NCBI RefSeq assembly: GCF_030123065.1
Contig: NZ_CP126093.1
Location: 4,842,001-4,906,000 of the forward strand
Source: Neobacillus sp. DY30
GTDB lineage: Bacteria; Bacillota; Bacilli; Bacillales; Cytobacillaceae
Direction: 5' to 3'
DNA length: 64,000 nt
Each line of letters starts with the position of its first letter. The first letter of the stretch is position 1. The translations under genes were made by a program, and so were the position numbers. Positions 8,139 through 16,375 of the stretch are shown here, in pieces. The notes under the pieces are model-generated. The model saw only the letters and a list, made by a program, of their open reading frames with translations. It searched no databases and was not told where the DNA came from.

Positions 8139-8840
8139 TTACACGGTTTTAGTTTTTTCCTTCGAATAGGCAGTATCCATTTTGAGATTAGGGCGTCCGC
8201 CCTTCCAAAATTTAATTAGTTTTAATCCTGCTAAAATAGCATACCCGATACGAAACTGAAAAATACATGTGACATGAGTTTGGATAATCGCTAATTGGAA
8301 ATGGGGTGTAATGGATAGTACTGGCATTTCTTTCAGTCTCAAAAAGTGACTAAGCATCCCTATAATGCTCCCTTTTAATGTCCAAAGTGCTCCAGTGATG
8401 ATCCCTGTATGTGCAGCATCACCTACACCCACTAAAGAATGCCATTCAAAATGTTTTATTACTATTCTTTTAATAAATTTGCTTATGATGACATTCATAT
8501 TAACAACATGCTGCATGATTTCTTTTGCATTGGATAAATTTGACATAAATCCATCTTTCGTAATTTGCTCTTCCTTTGTCGGAGACTGTTTTTCACTTGA
8601 GTCCCCCATTTGTGTATTTTCCTTCATGACAATACTTGGTGAGTTATCATCAATTTTAATAAGGGGTACATTCATTGTGTATCGAATTAAGCCGAACCAG
8701 ATCCTAAACTGTATTTTCAATTCATCATTGTCATTATGATGAAAATAATTAAGACGAATTGTAAGTTTCGAAAAGATGATTAGTATAATGAATAATAGGA
8801 TAAGAATGAGAGCTATAACCAGCCAAACCAATTTTTTCAC
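8139..8840 (-). CDS. ytfI: DUF2953 membrane-anchored protein YtfI
   Basis: The product has one N-terminal membrane helix (LVWLVIALILILLFIILIIF) followed by a soluble DUF2953-type domain (IRLNYFHHNDNDELKIQFRIWFGLIRY) and a second weakly hydrophobic region near HTGIITGALWTLKG. The start is uncertain. The frame is open up to a TTG at 8894, but that codon lies in the terminator hairpin of yteJ. I choose GTG at 8840; a TTG at 8831, with GGAAAGGG eight to ten bases upstream, is equally possible. It is co-transcribed with ytfJ, and a sporulation role is likely by association. Confidence 0.85.
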   Translation of the reverse strand: MKKLVWLVIALILILLFIILIIFSKLTIRLNYFHHNDNDELKIQFRIWFGLIRYTMNVPLIKIDDNSPSIVMKENTQMGDSSEKQSPTKEEQITKDGFMSNLSNAKEIMQHVVNMNVIISKFIKRIVIKHFEWHSLVGVGDAAHTGIITGALWTLKGSIIGMLSHFLRLKEMPVLSITPHFQLAIIQTHVTCIFQFRIGYAILAGLKLIKFWKGGRPNLKMDTAYSKEKTKTV

Positions 8841-8873
8841 ACCCTTTCCGCCTATTAGTATCACCTTATGAGA

Positions 8874-8905
8874 CAAAAATAAACCCGCTATCAATTGTTA
8901 GCGGG
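8874..8905 (-). terminator. yteJ terminator
   Basis: CCCGCTA/TAGCGGG stem (8884-8890 with 8899-8905) followed on the minus strand by TTTATTTTTG. It separates sppA-yteJ from ytfI-ytfJ. Confidence 0.85.
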
Positions 8906-8912
8906 TCAAACA

Positions 8913-9392
8913 TTATCGTTCAATATGGATAACAGAAGTGTCTGTAAATAAATCGTGAATACCTTGTTTCTTCGGTAAAAAAGCAATGACAATATAGCCT
9001 ACAACAATTGTTGCTGAGATAAATCGGCCAATCCATTCGCGAAAAAGGATTGTTCCCCAAGATAATTTTTCACTCTTCAAATCAATTACTTTTAAACCAA
9101 ATACCATTTTTCCAAGAGTCTGATTAAAGTATTTTGTCATTAACACAAAATATAAATAAAATATGATTGCTGAAGCGATTGAAATTGGTGCAAACATATT
9201 AAATTCAACTAATGGGATTTCTAAAAATCGAAATAAAGGGTTAATTATTAATCTTTCTATACTGCCTATCACAATTAAATCCAGCAAGTATGCCCAAAAC
9301 CGCATCCAAAAACCAGCAAATCGAATGGAGCCAGAATCCGGTTCTTGAATTATTTCTGACTTTGCAAATTCGTCTTGATTTTCATAGTCCAT
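8913..9392 (-). CDS. yteJ: RDD family membrane protein YteJ
   Basis: This 159-residue integral membrane protein has the RDD signature near its N-terminus (RFAGFWMRFWAYLLDLIV, with the conserved Arg and Asp). Three hydrophobic helices follow at about 30-48, 65-85 and 128-147. It lies 11 bases downstream of sppA. In B. subtilis the equivalent YteJ forms part of a system with SppA that protects against lantibiotics by controlling SppA activity; the same pairing here supports that role by inference. Confidence 0.92.
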   Translation of the reverse strand: MDYENQDEFAKSEIIQEPDSGSIRFAGFWMRFWAYLLDLIVIGSIERLIINPLFRFLEIPLVEFNMFAPISIASAIIFYLYFVLMTKYFNQTLGKMVFGLKVIDLKSEKLSWGTILFREWIGRFISATIVVGYIVIAFLPKKQGIHDLFTDTSVIHIER

Positions 9393-9403
9393 CTGCTTTC
9401 CCC

Positions 9404-10414
9404 CTACTCTGCATATAAGTACATTAGACGTGGAGAATTAGGTCTTGATAAAATTTCCATTAGTCCAGCCATCTCATTTTCGGTACCGATGAATTTCTGA
9501 ACCTTTAAATTTAATAGTGAACTGAAACCAAGAGCGTCGGTGTAACGGACAACCTTAGCGTCTTTGAGCTTCTCATCTGCCTTCATCTGTTGTATTACAT
9601 CCTCAAGATAGCCAAACTCATCTATTAAATTCAGTTCTTTGGCTTGTCTTCCATCGTAAATTCTTCCATCAGCAATCTTTTTTACCTGATCGGCTGTCAT
9701 ATTTCTTCCCTCAGAAATAACCTTAACAAACCCCTCATAGGAATTGTCGATCATTTTTTGAAGAATTTGCCGTTCTTCTTCTGTCATTTGACGGGTTGGA
9801 CTCATGATGTCTTTATATTGTCCACTTTTAATTGTCACAAAATCTACGCCATATTTATCAGCTAATCCTTCATAATTAATTCCCTGCATGATAACACCCA
9901 AAGAACCTGTAAGTGTTTCTTTACTAGCAAAAATCTTTTTAGCTCCAGCTGAAATATAATATCCTCCAGAAGCAGCCATAGATCCCATTGAAACATAGAC
10001 AGGTTTCTTTGTCTCCTTCTGAATTTCAACTAATTTATCATGAATTTCGGCACTTTCCACTACGCCGCCCCCGGGAGAGTTGACTTTGATAATAATTCCT
10101 TTAACGGTATCATCATCTTTTATGTATTCTAATTTTTTCATAAACCCTTGATGGTTGTACCCGGCGGCTTGAAAAAAGGATTCTGCACTATTTGTATCTT
10201 GTATGACGCCATTCACGTCGAGGACAGCAATCTTTTTCATTTCATTTCCTTCTTGTACAATTTCCTCCGTATAAGGCAGCTCGGCTGCAGCAAAAAGCTC
10301 ACTTAAATCCGTCTCAACTCCCTTAAAAGCAAATGCAGATAAAAAGTTAATAACGACGGATACAAAAAATAATGCGGCCGCAATTCCAAGGGCGGCCCAT
10401 CGTTTTCCATTCAT
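9404..10414 (-). CDS. sppA: Signal peptide peptidase SppA
   Basis: SppA is a membrane-bound serine protease that degrades leftover signal peptides. This is the short Gram-positive form (336 residues) with one N-terminal membrane anchor (WAALGIAAALFFVSVVINFL). The Ser-Lys catalytic dyad is visible: Ser149 in SMAASGGYYIS and Lys201 in IKSGQYKDIMSP, close to Ser147/Lys199 of B. subtilis. The oxyanion loop NSPGGGV is at 112-118. Ribosome site AGGAGGATCTC precedes the ATG. It heads the sppA-yteJ operon. Confidence 0.97.
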   Translation of the reverse strand: MNGKRWAALGIAAALFFVSVVINFLSAFAFKGVETDLSELFAAAELPYTEEIVQEGNEMKKIAVLDVNGVIQDTNSAESFFQAAGYNHQGFMKKLEYIKDDDTVKGIIIKVNSPGGGVVESAEIHDKLVEIQKETKKPVYVSMGSMAASGGYYISAGAKKIFASKETLTGSLGVIMQGINYEGLADKYGVDFVTIKSGQYKDIMSPTRQMTEEERQILQKMIDNSYEGFVKVISEGRNMTADQVKKIADGRIYDGRQAKELNLIDEFGYLEDVIQQMKADEKLKDAKVVRYTDALGFSSLLNLKVQKFIGTENEMAGLMEILSRPNSPRLMYLYAE

Positions 10415-10572
10415 ATTGAGATCCTCCTTTAAATCTTATTAATTGTCATTACATAATTTAATATTCTTTCAAAATAATGCTAAAATTAAAGCAGACTACC
10501 TAAGTTTATCAAAAATAAAATGGTTTATGGGAATTTTTTTACAAAATTAAGGATTAGATTTTGGAGGTTACG

Positions 10573-11391
10573 ATGGGACATAGACGTAATATTTATTTTT
10601 ATCATCATTTAAGTAAGGAAATGCTGGGGAAAGTCGGTAATTTGGATGATTCTGCAAAGCAATACGGTTTAACCATTGTAAATGACCATCGTGAGGCTAA
10701 TATAATTGCGAGCATCGGCGATGATGGTACTTTCCTTCAAGCGGTTCGGAAGACCGGTTTTCGTGATGACGTACTTTATTGTGGTATCACAACGAAGGAT
10801 AGTTTAAGTATGTATTGTGATTTCAAAATTAATGATTCTTCGAAAATGGTTGAAGCAGTTTCTAAGGTTGAGGCTGTTACGAATGAAGATTTAAAGGTAA
10901 GGCGATATCCCATTATTGAAGTGATGGTCGACGGACAAGGGATATTTCCATGCCTTAATGAGTTTAGTATTCGTTCTTCCATCATTCGAACTCTTGAATT
11001 AGATGTATTTATTGATAACTTACATTTTGAAACCTTCCGTGGAGATGGATTAATTGTTGCCACCCCAACAGGAAGTACAGCTTACAATAAATCTGTTAAT
11101 GGTGCTGTTGTTGACCCCTTAATTCCGTGCATGCAGGTGAGTGAGGTTGCGTCTATTAATAACAACAAGTATCGTACATTAGGTGCACCCTTTGTGGTTG
11201 GAGGAAATCGCTCCTTGACTCTTAAAATTATATCGGAAGGCAATGAGCACCCTACCATGGGATTAGACAATGAGGCGTTAAGCATTCGTCATGTGGATAA
11301 AATACAAATTAGGCTTAGTGAGAAAAAAATTAAAACTCTGAAGCTAAAGGATAATTCTTTCTGGGAAAAGGTTAAAAGAACTTTTCTATAG
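10573..11391 (+). CDS. nadK2: NAD kinase 2
   Basis: NadK2 (YtdI/PpnKB) phosphorylates NAD to NADP. The ATG at 10573 is preferred over a TTG at 10561 because TTGGAGG lies directly between them. Family motifs are the ATP-binding loop ASIGDDGTFL (Asp in place of the usual second Gly of GGDGT), NEFSIR in the NE/D position, and GDGLIVATPTGSTAYNKS. The 272-residue length fits the second, smaller NAD kinase of Bacillus. It is transcribed divergently from sppA-yteJ. Confidence 0.94.
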   Translation: MGHRRNIYFYHHLSKEMLGKVGNLDDSAKQYGLTIVNDHREANIIASIGDDGTFLQAVRKTGFRDDVLYCGITTKDSLSMYCDFKINDSSKMVEAVSKVEAVTNEDLKVRRYPIIEVMVDGQGIFPCLNEFSIRSSIIRTLELDVFIDNLHFETFRGDGLIVATPTGSTAYNKSVNGAVVDPLIPCMQVSEVASINNNKYRTLGAPFVVGGNRSLTLKIISEGNEHPTMGLDNEALSIRHVDKIQIRLSEKKIKTLKLKDNSFWEKVKRTFL

Positions 11392-11413
11392 TTGCTAAGC
11401 TGTGTTTGAGTGG

Positions 11414-11605
11414 CCTGTTGATTTGCGCTCCACTAAGGAATGCTTCTTAGAATAATCATCGCAGGGACAGGCGGTCTCTGCCTGTCCCGAGGCACTTCGC
11501 TTTCCGCAGGCGTTGCGGTGAGCCTCCTCGGCGCTAGCGCCTGTGGGGTCTCACCTGCTCCGTACTCCTGCAGGAGTCTTCGTGCCTTCCGCACAAATCA
11601 ACAGG
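11414..11605. repeat. GC-rich inverted-repeat element, family A, copy 1
   Basis: A 192-base intergenic element between nadK2 and ytcI. It is bounded by 15-base near-perfect inverted repeats (11414-11428 and 11591-11605; one mismatch, core GTTGATT/AATCAAC). Inside are a nine-base-pair hairpin GGGACAGGC/GCCTGTCCC (11464-11488) and the family-A core running from GGCACTTCGCTTTCCGC to CAGGAGTCTTCGTGCCTTCCG. It is much more GC-rich than its surroundings and carries no credible gene. Confidence 0.85.
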
Positions 11606-11643
11606 GTGCAAAAATTAAATTCAGCTTTAACACAGCTAATACT

Positions 11644-11673
11644 AAAAGGCTGTCTAAAATGGACAGCCTTTTT
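11644..11673. terminator. Bidirectional terminator between nadK2 and ytcI
   Basis: AAGGCTGTC/GACAGCCTT stem with TTTTTT on the + side and an A-run on the other. Confidence 0.85.
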
Positions 11674-11679
11674 TCAGTA

Positions 11680-13263
11680 CTATTGTTTGATAGATTGCAG
11701 TTCTTGCTGTCTGAGTTCGATTCGTCGAATTTTCCCTGATGTGGTTTTTGGGAGTTCAGATAAATATTCGATTTTTCTTGGGTATTTATAAGGTGCAGTA
11801 AGTGTTTTTACATGCTCTTGAAGGTTCTTTGTTAATTCGGGGTCATTTGCGTCCACATCCTCTTTTAAGACAACAAAAGCTTTTACAATAAACCCGCGAA
11901 TTTCATCAGGGCTCGCCACTACCGCACATTCTTTAACAAGTGGATGTTTTACAAGTGCATCCTCCACTTCAAATGGTCCTATGGTATAGCCAGAGCTGAT
12001 TATAATATCATCACCGCGTCCTTCAAACCAAAAATATCCCTCTTCATCCCTTTTTGCTTTATCCCCTGTTATATAATAATCCCCACGGAATTGCATGGCT
12101 GTTCTTTCTGGATCCTTATAATAATTTTTAAACAGCGCTGGTGTTGTTACATGTACAGCAATGTCTCCAACTTCTCCGACAGCGCAGATTTCACCTTCTT
12201 CATTAATAATTTCTACTCGGTTGCCTGGAGTTGGTTTCCCCATTGACCCAGGTTTTAACTCCATCTCTTTCGTTATACCAACCAACAAGGTGTTTTCCGT
12301 TTGTCCATATCCGTCACGGACATCCACATTAAACTGTCTTTTGAAAGTATCTATAACCTCTCGATTAAGTGGTTCTCCAGCGGAAACAGCACTATGCAGA
12401 TTTGGTAAATGGTAATCATCTAGGTTTTCTACCTTAGCCATTATCCGGTACTCTGTTGGTGTACAACAAAGGACATTTACAGAGTATTTTTCTAAAAGAC
12501 TTAGATACTTTTGTGCCTCAAATTTTCCATTATACACTAACCCTGTTCCACCTGAACCAAGCACGGATAAAAATGGACTCCATATCCACTTTTGCCAGCC
12601 AGGAGCTGCCGTTGCCCAGACTGTATCACCTTCTTCGATACAAAGCCACTTGGGTGCTGCAGTTTTTAAATGCGCAAATGCCCACCCATGTGTATGAACA
12701 ACCCCTTTCGGATTACCGGTTGTTCCTGATGTATAGGATAAAAATGCCATATCTTCACGATTTGTCTCTGCAAACTCAAAAGTTTGCGATGCGTCTTTCA
12801 TTTCCTTTTCTAAAAAAATCCAGCCTTCCTGCTTGTTTCCTACTGAAACCTTTATTAATGTCTGCTGGCCAGTAATATGATCAAATTGCTCCACATACGG
12901 GTAATAACTGACTACTGCTTTAACATCCCCATGTGTAATTCGATATTGAAGGTCTTTCTCTCTAAGCATTTCTGAACTTGGAATTACAACCAGACCAGCT
13001 TTTAAAGCAGCCAAGTATACGATATAGGCTTCTATAAGTCTTGGGATTATTACGAGGACTACATCCCCTTTTTTCAAACCATTCTGTGTGAAGACATTTC
13101 CCGCTTGATTAACCTTTTTTATTAAATCTTCATATGTAATTTCTCTTGTTTGCCCTGCTTCATTTTCCCATTTTAGTGCTATTCTTTTTGGGTCTTTTGC
13201 AAACCTTTCTACTTCTGATACAAGATTATACTTTTCTGGTGCAATTAATTCTTCGCGGTTCAT
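11680..13263 (-). CDS. ytcI: AMP-forming acyl-CoA synthetase YtcI
   Basis: This ANL-superfamily enzyme activates a carboxylate (acetate- or short-chain acyl-like) to its CoA thioester through an acyl-adenylate. The P-loop YTSGTTGNPKGVVHTHG, the A5 motif DGYGQTE, the hinge YFWFEGRGDDIIISSGY and the catalytic-lysine motif PKTTSGKIRR are all present. The ATG at 13263 (MNREELIAP) has GAGGAGGAGAAAC upstream; an ATG five codons earlier lies inside that site. The substrate is not known. It shares the SGK lysine context that AcuA acetylates in AcsA. The length is 527 residues. Confidence 0.92.
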   Translation of the reverse strand: MNREELIAPEKYNLVSEVERFAKDPKRIALKWENEAGQTREITYEDLIKKVNQAGNVFTQNGLKKGDVVLVIIPRLIEAYIVYLAALKAGLVVIPSSEMLREKDLQYRITHGDVKAVVSYYPYVEQFDHITGQQTLIKVSVGNKQEGWIFLEKEMKDASQTFEFAETNREDMAFLSYTSGTTGNPKGVVHTHGWAFAHLKTAAPKWLCIEEGDTVWATAAPGWQKWIWSPFLSVLGSGGTGLVYNGKFEAQKYLSLLEKYSVNVLCCTPTEYRIMAKVENLDDYHLPNLHSAVSAGEPLNREVIDTFKRQFNVDVRDGYGQTENTLLVGITKEMELKPGSMGKPTPGNRVEIINEEGEICAVGEVGDIAVHVTTPALFKNYYKDPERTAMQFRGDYYITGDKAKRDEEGYFWFEGRGDDIIISSGYTIGPFEVEDALVKHPLVKECAVVASPDEIRGFIVKAFVVLKEDVDANDPELTKNLQEHVKTLTAPYKYPRKIEYLSELPKTTSGKIRRIELRQQELQSIKQ

Positions 13264-13356
13264 GTTTCTCCTCCTCATACGAAATGTAATTCATCACCAT
13301 TTTTATTATACAAAATTATTTAAAAATTTGAAATTATTATACTAAAAAAGTCAAGT

Positions 13357-13386
13357 AAAAAGAGAGTGGGATTAATCCCACTCTCT
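13357..13386 (-). terminator. sspA terminator
   Basis: Perfect ten-base-pair stem AGAGAGTGGG/CCCACTCTCT with a six-base loop, followed by TTTTAC on the minus strand. Confidence 0.9.
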
Positions 13387-13406
13387 GTAGCCATTTTATT
13401 CACTTG

Positions 13407-13610
13407 TTAGCGTGAAAATCCGCCTAATTGAGATTCAGCCATTGAAACTAGACGCTTAGTAATTTCACCACCAACAGATCCGTTAGCACGTGAAGTAGTG
13501 TCTGCACCAAGGTTTACACCAAATTCTTGAGCAATTTCGTATTTCATTTGTTGAAGAGCTTGCTCTACACCAGGAACTAGTAAGTTGTTTGAGTTGTTGT
13601 TGTTAGCCAT
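13407..13610 (-). CDS. sspA: Small acid-soluble spore protein, alpha/beta type
   Basis: SASPs coat forespore DNA, protect it from UV and heat, and are degraded at germination by the protease GPR. The 67-residue product has the family's two conserved blocks: LVPGVEQALQQMKYEIAQEFGVNLG, with a GPR-type cleavage context (EIAQEFG), and SRANGSVGGEITKRLVSMAESQLGG. The ribosome site AAGGAGGTGATATCAC is very strong, typical of SASP genes. A sigma-G promoter lies immediately upstream. Confidence 0.98.
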   Translation of the reverse strand: MANNNNSNNLLVPGVEQALQQMKYEIAQEFGVNLGADTTSRANGSVGGEITKRLVSMAESQLGGFSR

Positions 13611-13633
13611 GTGATATCACCTCCTTGTGAGTA

Positions 13634-13663
13634 TAGATTGTGTAGAATCACATGGCTATATAC
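13634..13663 (-). promoter_or_regulatory. Sigma-G promoter of sspA
   Basis: On the minus strand GTATA (13659-13663; consensus GHATR) and CAATCTA (13634-13640; consensus CATWHTA, one mismatch) are separated by exactly 18 bases. Position and spacing fit forespore-specific expression. Confidence 0.75.
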
Positions 13664-13730
13664 TTTTTTAGAATTGGTAATTGTTCACAAATATTTCACA
13701 AATTTTGTATTTACAGTTACTGTTCATAAG

Positions 13731-13865
13731 AATGTTGATTGGAACTCCAGGCACTTCGCTTTCCGCGGGCGACCGCCGAGCCTCCTCGACACTGCGTGTC
13801 TGCGGGGTCTCGCCTGTCTCGCTTCTCCCGCAGGAGTCTACGTGCCTTCCGTTCCAATCAACATT
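13731..13865. repeat. GC-rich inverted-repeat element, family A, copy 2
   Basis: A 135-base element between sspA and thiI with perfect 15-base terminal inverted repeats (13731-13745 and 13851-13865; core GTTGATT). The internal core is homologous to and in the same orientation as copy 1: GGCACTTCGCTTTCCGC, then GAGCCTCCTCG, a CTGCGGG/CCCGCAG hairpin and GTGCCTTCCG. No gene is present. Confidence 0.9.
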
Positions 13866-13898
13866 GTGACAATTTCTATTTCAACTTATCACATTGAG

Positions 13899-15107
13899 TT
13901 AGAATAAATCCTCAAATTCTGATGGTTGTTCTTTGTTGTCTGGTTTTATTGTGAGCATTTCTGTGCCTTGGACTGCTTCTTGGATTAGTGGTTCGAAGTC
14001 GAAGAAGCTTTCGTAGTGCATTACTTTTTCTTTTTTTGGTTTTGTTTTTGGTGAGGATGGAACGAATATTGTACAGCAATCCTCAAATGGTCTGATAGAA
14101 ATATCATAGGTATCAATTTCTATAGCTATTTTTATAATATCATTTTTATCCATTGTTAATAGTGGTCTTAGTATTGGAGTATTGGTTACTTCATTGATCG
14201 CATACATGCTTTCTAATGTTTGACTTGCTACCTGGCCAAGATTATCTCCAGTTATAATCGCTAGACCTTCCTGTTTTTTTCTAATTTCGTCTGTAATTCG
14301 CAGCATAAATCTTCTTGTTGTTGTCATTGAGTAATTTTCTGGGATTTGTTCTTTTATGGACTGTTGAATAGCCGTAAATGGAACGATATGAAGTTTCATC
14401 GACCCAAATATTTCAGCCAATTTTTTTGCTAGGTCAATCACTTTTTCCTTAGATCTTTCACTAGTATATGGCGGACTGAAAAAATGTACAGCTTCTATTT
14501 CCACTCCGCGTTTCATTGTCAAATATCCTGCCACAGGACTATCAATACCTCCAGAAAGCATTAACATCGCCTTGCCACTGGAGCCAACTGGCAATCCTCC
14601 AGCCCCTAAGATGTTCTCACATGACATGTAAATAGCCTCACTGAGAACTTCAATTTTTACGTTAATATCAGGATTTTTCACATCCACCTTAATGCCAGGT
14701 ATATTTTGGAGGATATGGCCCCCAAATGTGTGATTGATACCAGCTGTATCTAATTCGAATGATTTATCAGATCGTTTAGGGGTAATTTTAAAGGTTTGTC
14801 CCTCTTTGTACAGGCTTTTCACTAAAGAAAGAGCTGCCTCTTTCATTTGTTCAACATCTCTTTCCACTTTTATTGCTGGACTTAGGGATTGGATACCAAA
14901 TATATTTTTCAATGACTTGATAATTTCTTCCACATTTTCTCCATTAACAAGCACGTACATCCTATCACGTTCTGCTCGTATTTTTATCTTTGGAAAGGGT
15001 GCTAATGCAATGCGGACACTTTTCCTTAGCTTATCTACAAATTTCTTTCGATTTCTGCCTTTGGTAGAAATTTCTCCATAGCGAATCAGTATTCGATCAT
15101 ACATCAT
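13899..15107 (-). CDS. thiI: tRNA 4-thiouridine synthase ThiI
   Basis: ThiI adenylates U8 of tRNA with its PP-loop and inserts sulfur delivered as persulfide by a cysteine desulfurase; it can also serve thiazole synthesis. An N-terminal THUMP region (about 60-165) is followed by the PP-loop LSGGIDSPVAGYLTMKRG. The protein ends near residue 402 without a rhodanese domain, as in other bacilli. It starts one base after the iscS stop codon, so translation is coupled. That pairing supplies the sulfur donor, matching the NifZ-ThiI pair of B. subtilis. Confidence 0.96.
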   Translation of the reverse strand: MMYDRILIRYGEISTKGRNRKKFVDKLRKSVRIALAPFPKIKIRAERDRMYVLVNGENVEEIIKSLKNIFGIQSLSPAIKVERDVEQMKEAALSLVKSLYKEGQTFKITPKRSDKSFELDTAGINHTFGGHILQNIPGIKVDVKNPDINVKIEVLSEAIYMSCENILGAGGLPVGSSGKAMLMLSGGIDSPVAGYLTMKRGVEIEAVHFFSPPYTSERSKEKVIDLAKKLAEIFGSMKLHIVPFTAIQQSIKEQIPENYSMTTTRRFMLRITDEIRKKQEGLAIITGDNLGQVASQTLESMYAINEVTNTPILRPLLTMDKNDIIKIAIEIDTYDISIRPFEDCCTIFVPSSPKTKPKKEKVMHYESFFDFEPLIQEAVQGTEMLTIKPDNKEQPSEFEDLF

Positions 15108-15108
15108 A

Positions 15109-16251
15109 TTATTTCATAACCTTTCTAAGTTGTTTAGCTGCCTCTTCGATTGCCGCAATTACCTTTTCTGCTTCATCTTCTGTATTATCATACGATAAGC
15201 TTATTCTAAATGCACTATCTGCCAAATCATCTGGAACCCCCATTGCTAGGAGTGTTTGACTTGGTAATTGTTTCTTAGATGAACAAGCACTTGTTGTTGA
15301 CAGGTAGATTCCTTTTTCCTCTAGAGTGTGGATCAAAACTTCTGCTTTAACTCCTTTTATAGAAAAATTTAGTATATGAGGTGCAGAATTTTCCAAGGGC
15401 GTATTAATGGTTAGGTCATTTATTCTGCTTAACCCCGCTCTTAGAAGGGATTTAACCCTAGTCATTCTTTCTAGTCCCAGCTTACTTTTTTCTATCGACA
15501 TCCGCAGAGCCTTTGCCATAGCGACAGCACCTGCAACATTTTCCGTCCCGCTTCTAACTTTCCATTCTTGGTTTCCGCCAGAAAGTAATGGGTCTAATTT
15601 AATACCTTCTCTTATAAAGAGTGCACCAGTACCCTTTAATCCATGAAACTTATGTGCTGAAAAAGAACATAAATCAACGCCATTTTCCAGCAAATTTAAT
15701 GGAACCTTTCCAACAGCTTGTACTGCATCAACATGAAAAAGAATTGTTGGATACTCCTTTAAAAGCTTGCCAATTTCTGCAATTGGCTGTATGGTTCCGA
15801 CTTCATTATTTACCTGCATGACTGAAACAAGTATTGTATCTTTATTTATTGAAGCTTTGACATCATCCACCCTTACCCTTCCATTTTGATCGGCTGGCAA
15901 ATAGGTAATGTCAAATCCTAACTTTTTTAACTGCTCCATTGCTCCACGGACAGAAGGATGCTCTACACTTGAAAGAATTAAATGCTTCCCTTTATTCTTA
16001 TAGAACATCGCAGATCCTTTAATGGCTAGATTATTACTTTCTGTCCCGCCGGAAGTAAAGTAAATCTCTGTTGGTTTTACATCTAATAGGTTAGCTACTT
16101 GTGTACGAGCCTGTGTAAGAAGTTTTTCGGCTAGCAGCCCGAGGCCGTGCAGGGATGAAGGATTGCCAAAAAATTCACTTGAGACTTTCACAAATGAGTC
16201 TAAAACATCGTTATACGGTCTTGTCGTTGCACTATTATCAAAATAAATCAT
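15109..16251 (-). CDS. nifZ: Cysteine desulfurase (NifS/IscS-like; NifZ of B. subtilis)
   Basis: This PLP enzyme takes sulfur from cysteine as an enzyme-bound persulfide and releases alanine. The PLP lysine lies in SFSAHKFHGLKGTGALF. The sulfur-carrying Cys lies in the short loop YLSTTSACSSKKQLPS. The 380-residue length and loop type suit a class-I desulfurase dedicated to ThiI. The ribosome site is weak. It is upstream of and translationally coupled to thiI. Confidence 0.95.
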   Translation of the reverse strand: MIYFDNSATTRPYNDVLDSFVKVSSEFFGNPSSLHGLGLLAEKLLTQARTQVANLLDVKPTEIYFTSGGTESNNLAIKGSAMFYKNKGKHLILSSVEHPSVRGAMEQLKKLGFDITYLPADQNGRVRVDDVKASINKDTILVSVMQVNNEVGTIQPIAEIGKLLKEYPTILFHVDAVQAVGKVPLNLLENGVDLCSFSAHKFHGLKGTGALFIREGIKLDPLLSGGNQEWKVRSGTENVAGAVAMAKALRMSIEKSKLGLERMTRVKSLLRAGLSRINDLTINTPLENSAPHILNFSIKGVKAEVLIHTLEEKGIYLSTTSACSSKKQLPSQTLLAMGVPDDLADSAFRISLSYDNTEDEAEKVIAAIEEAAKQLRKVMK

Positions 16252-16330
16252 CTTTCAAACACCTCACCTTTGCAGGACTAAATCTTACCACAAAGTTAAT
16301 TAATTTAAAAAACTTTTGTGATAGACAAAT

Positions 16331-16366
16331 AAAAACCGATTTGCCACTTAGCAGCATAATCGGTTT
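16331..16366 (-). terminator. ezrA terminator
   Basis: AAACCGAT/ATCGGTTT stem (16333-16340 with 16359-16366), followed on the minus strand by TTTTTATTTG. Confidence 0.8.
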
Positions 16367-16375
16367 AAGGTTTAA

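Noticed and set aside
8841..8894. N-terminal extension of ytfI from TTG at 8894
   Set aside because: The extension consists of the yteJ terminator hairpin and its T-run.
11440..11739. Open frames inside family-A repeat copy 1 (99 and 82 codons)
   Set aside because: They consist of repeat sequence and antisense of ytcI; no ribosome site; similar frames occur in the second copy because of shared repeat sequence.
11414..13865. Composite transposon bounded by two family-A copies enclosing ytcI and sspA
   Set aside because: No transposase, both genes are in their conserved place, and target-site duplications are not visible.
13611..13907. Open frames across family-A repeat copy 2
   Set aside because: Same reason: composed of the inverted-repeat element and the antisense of the sspA promoter.
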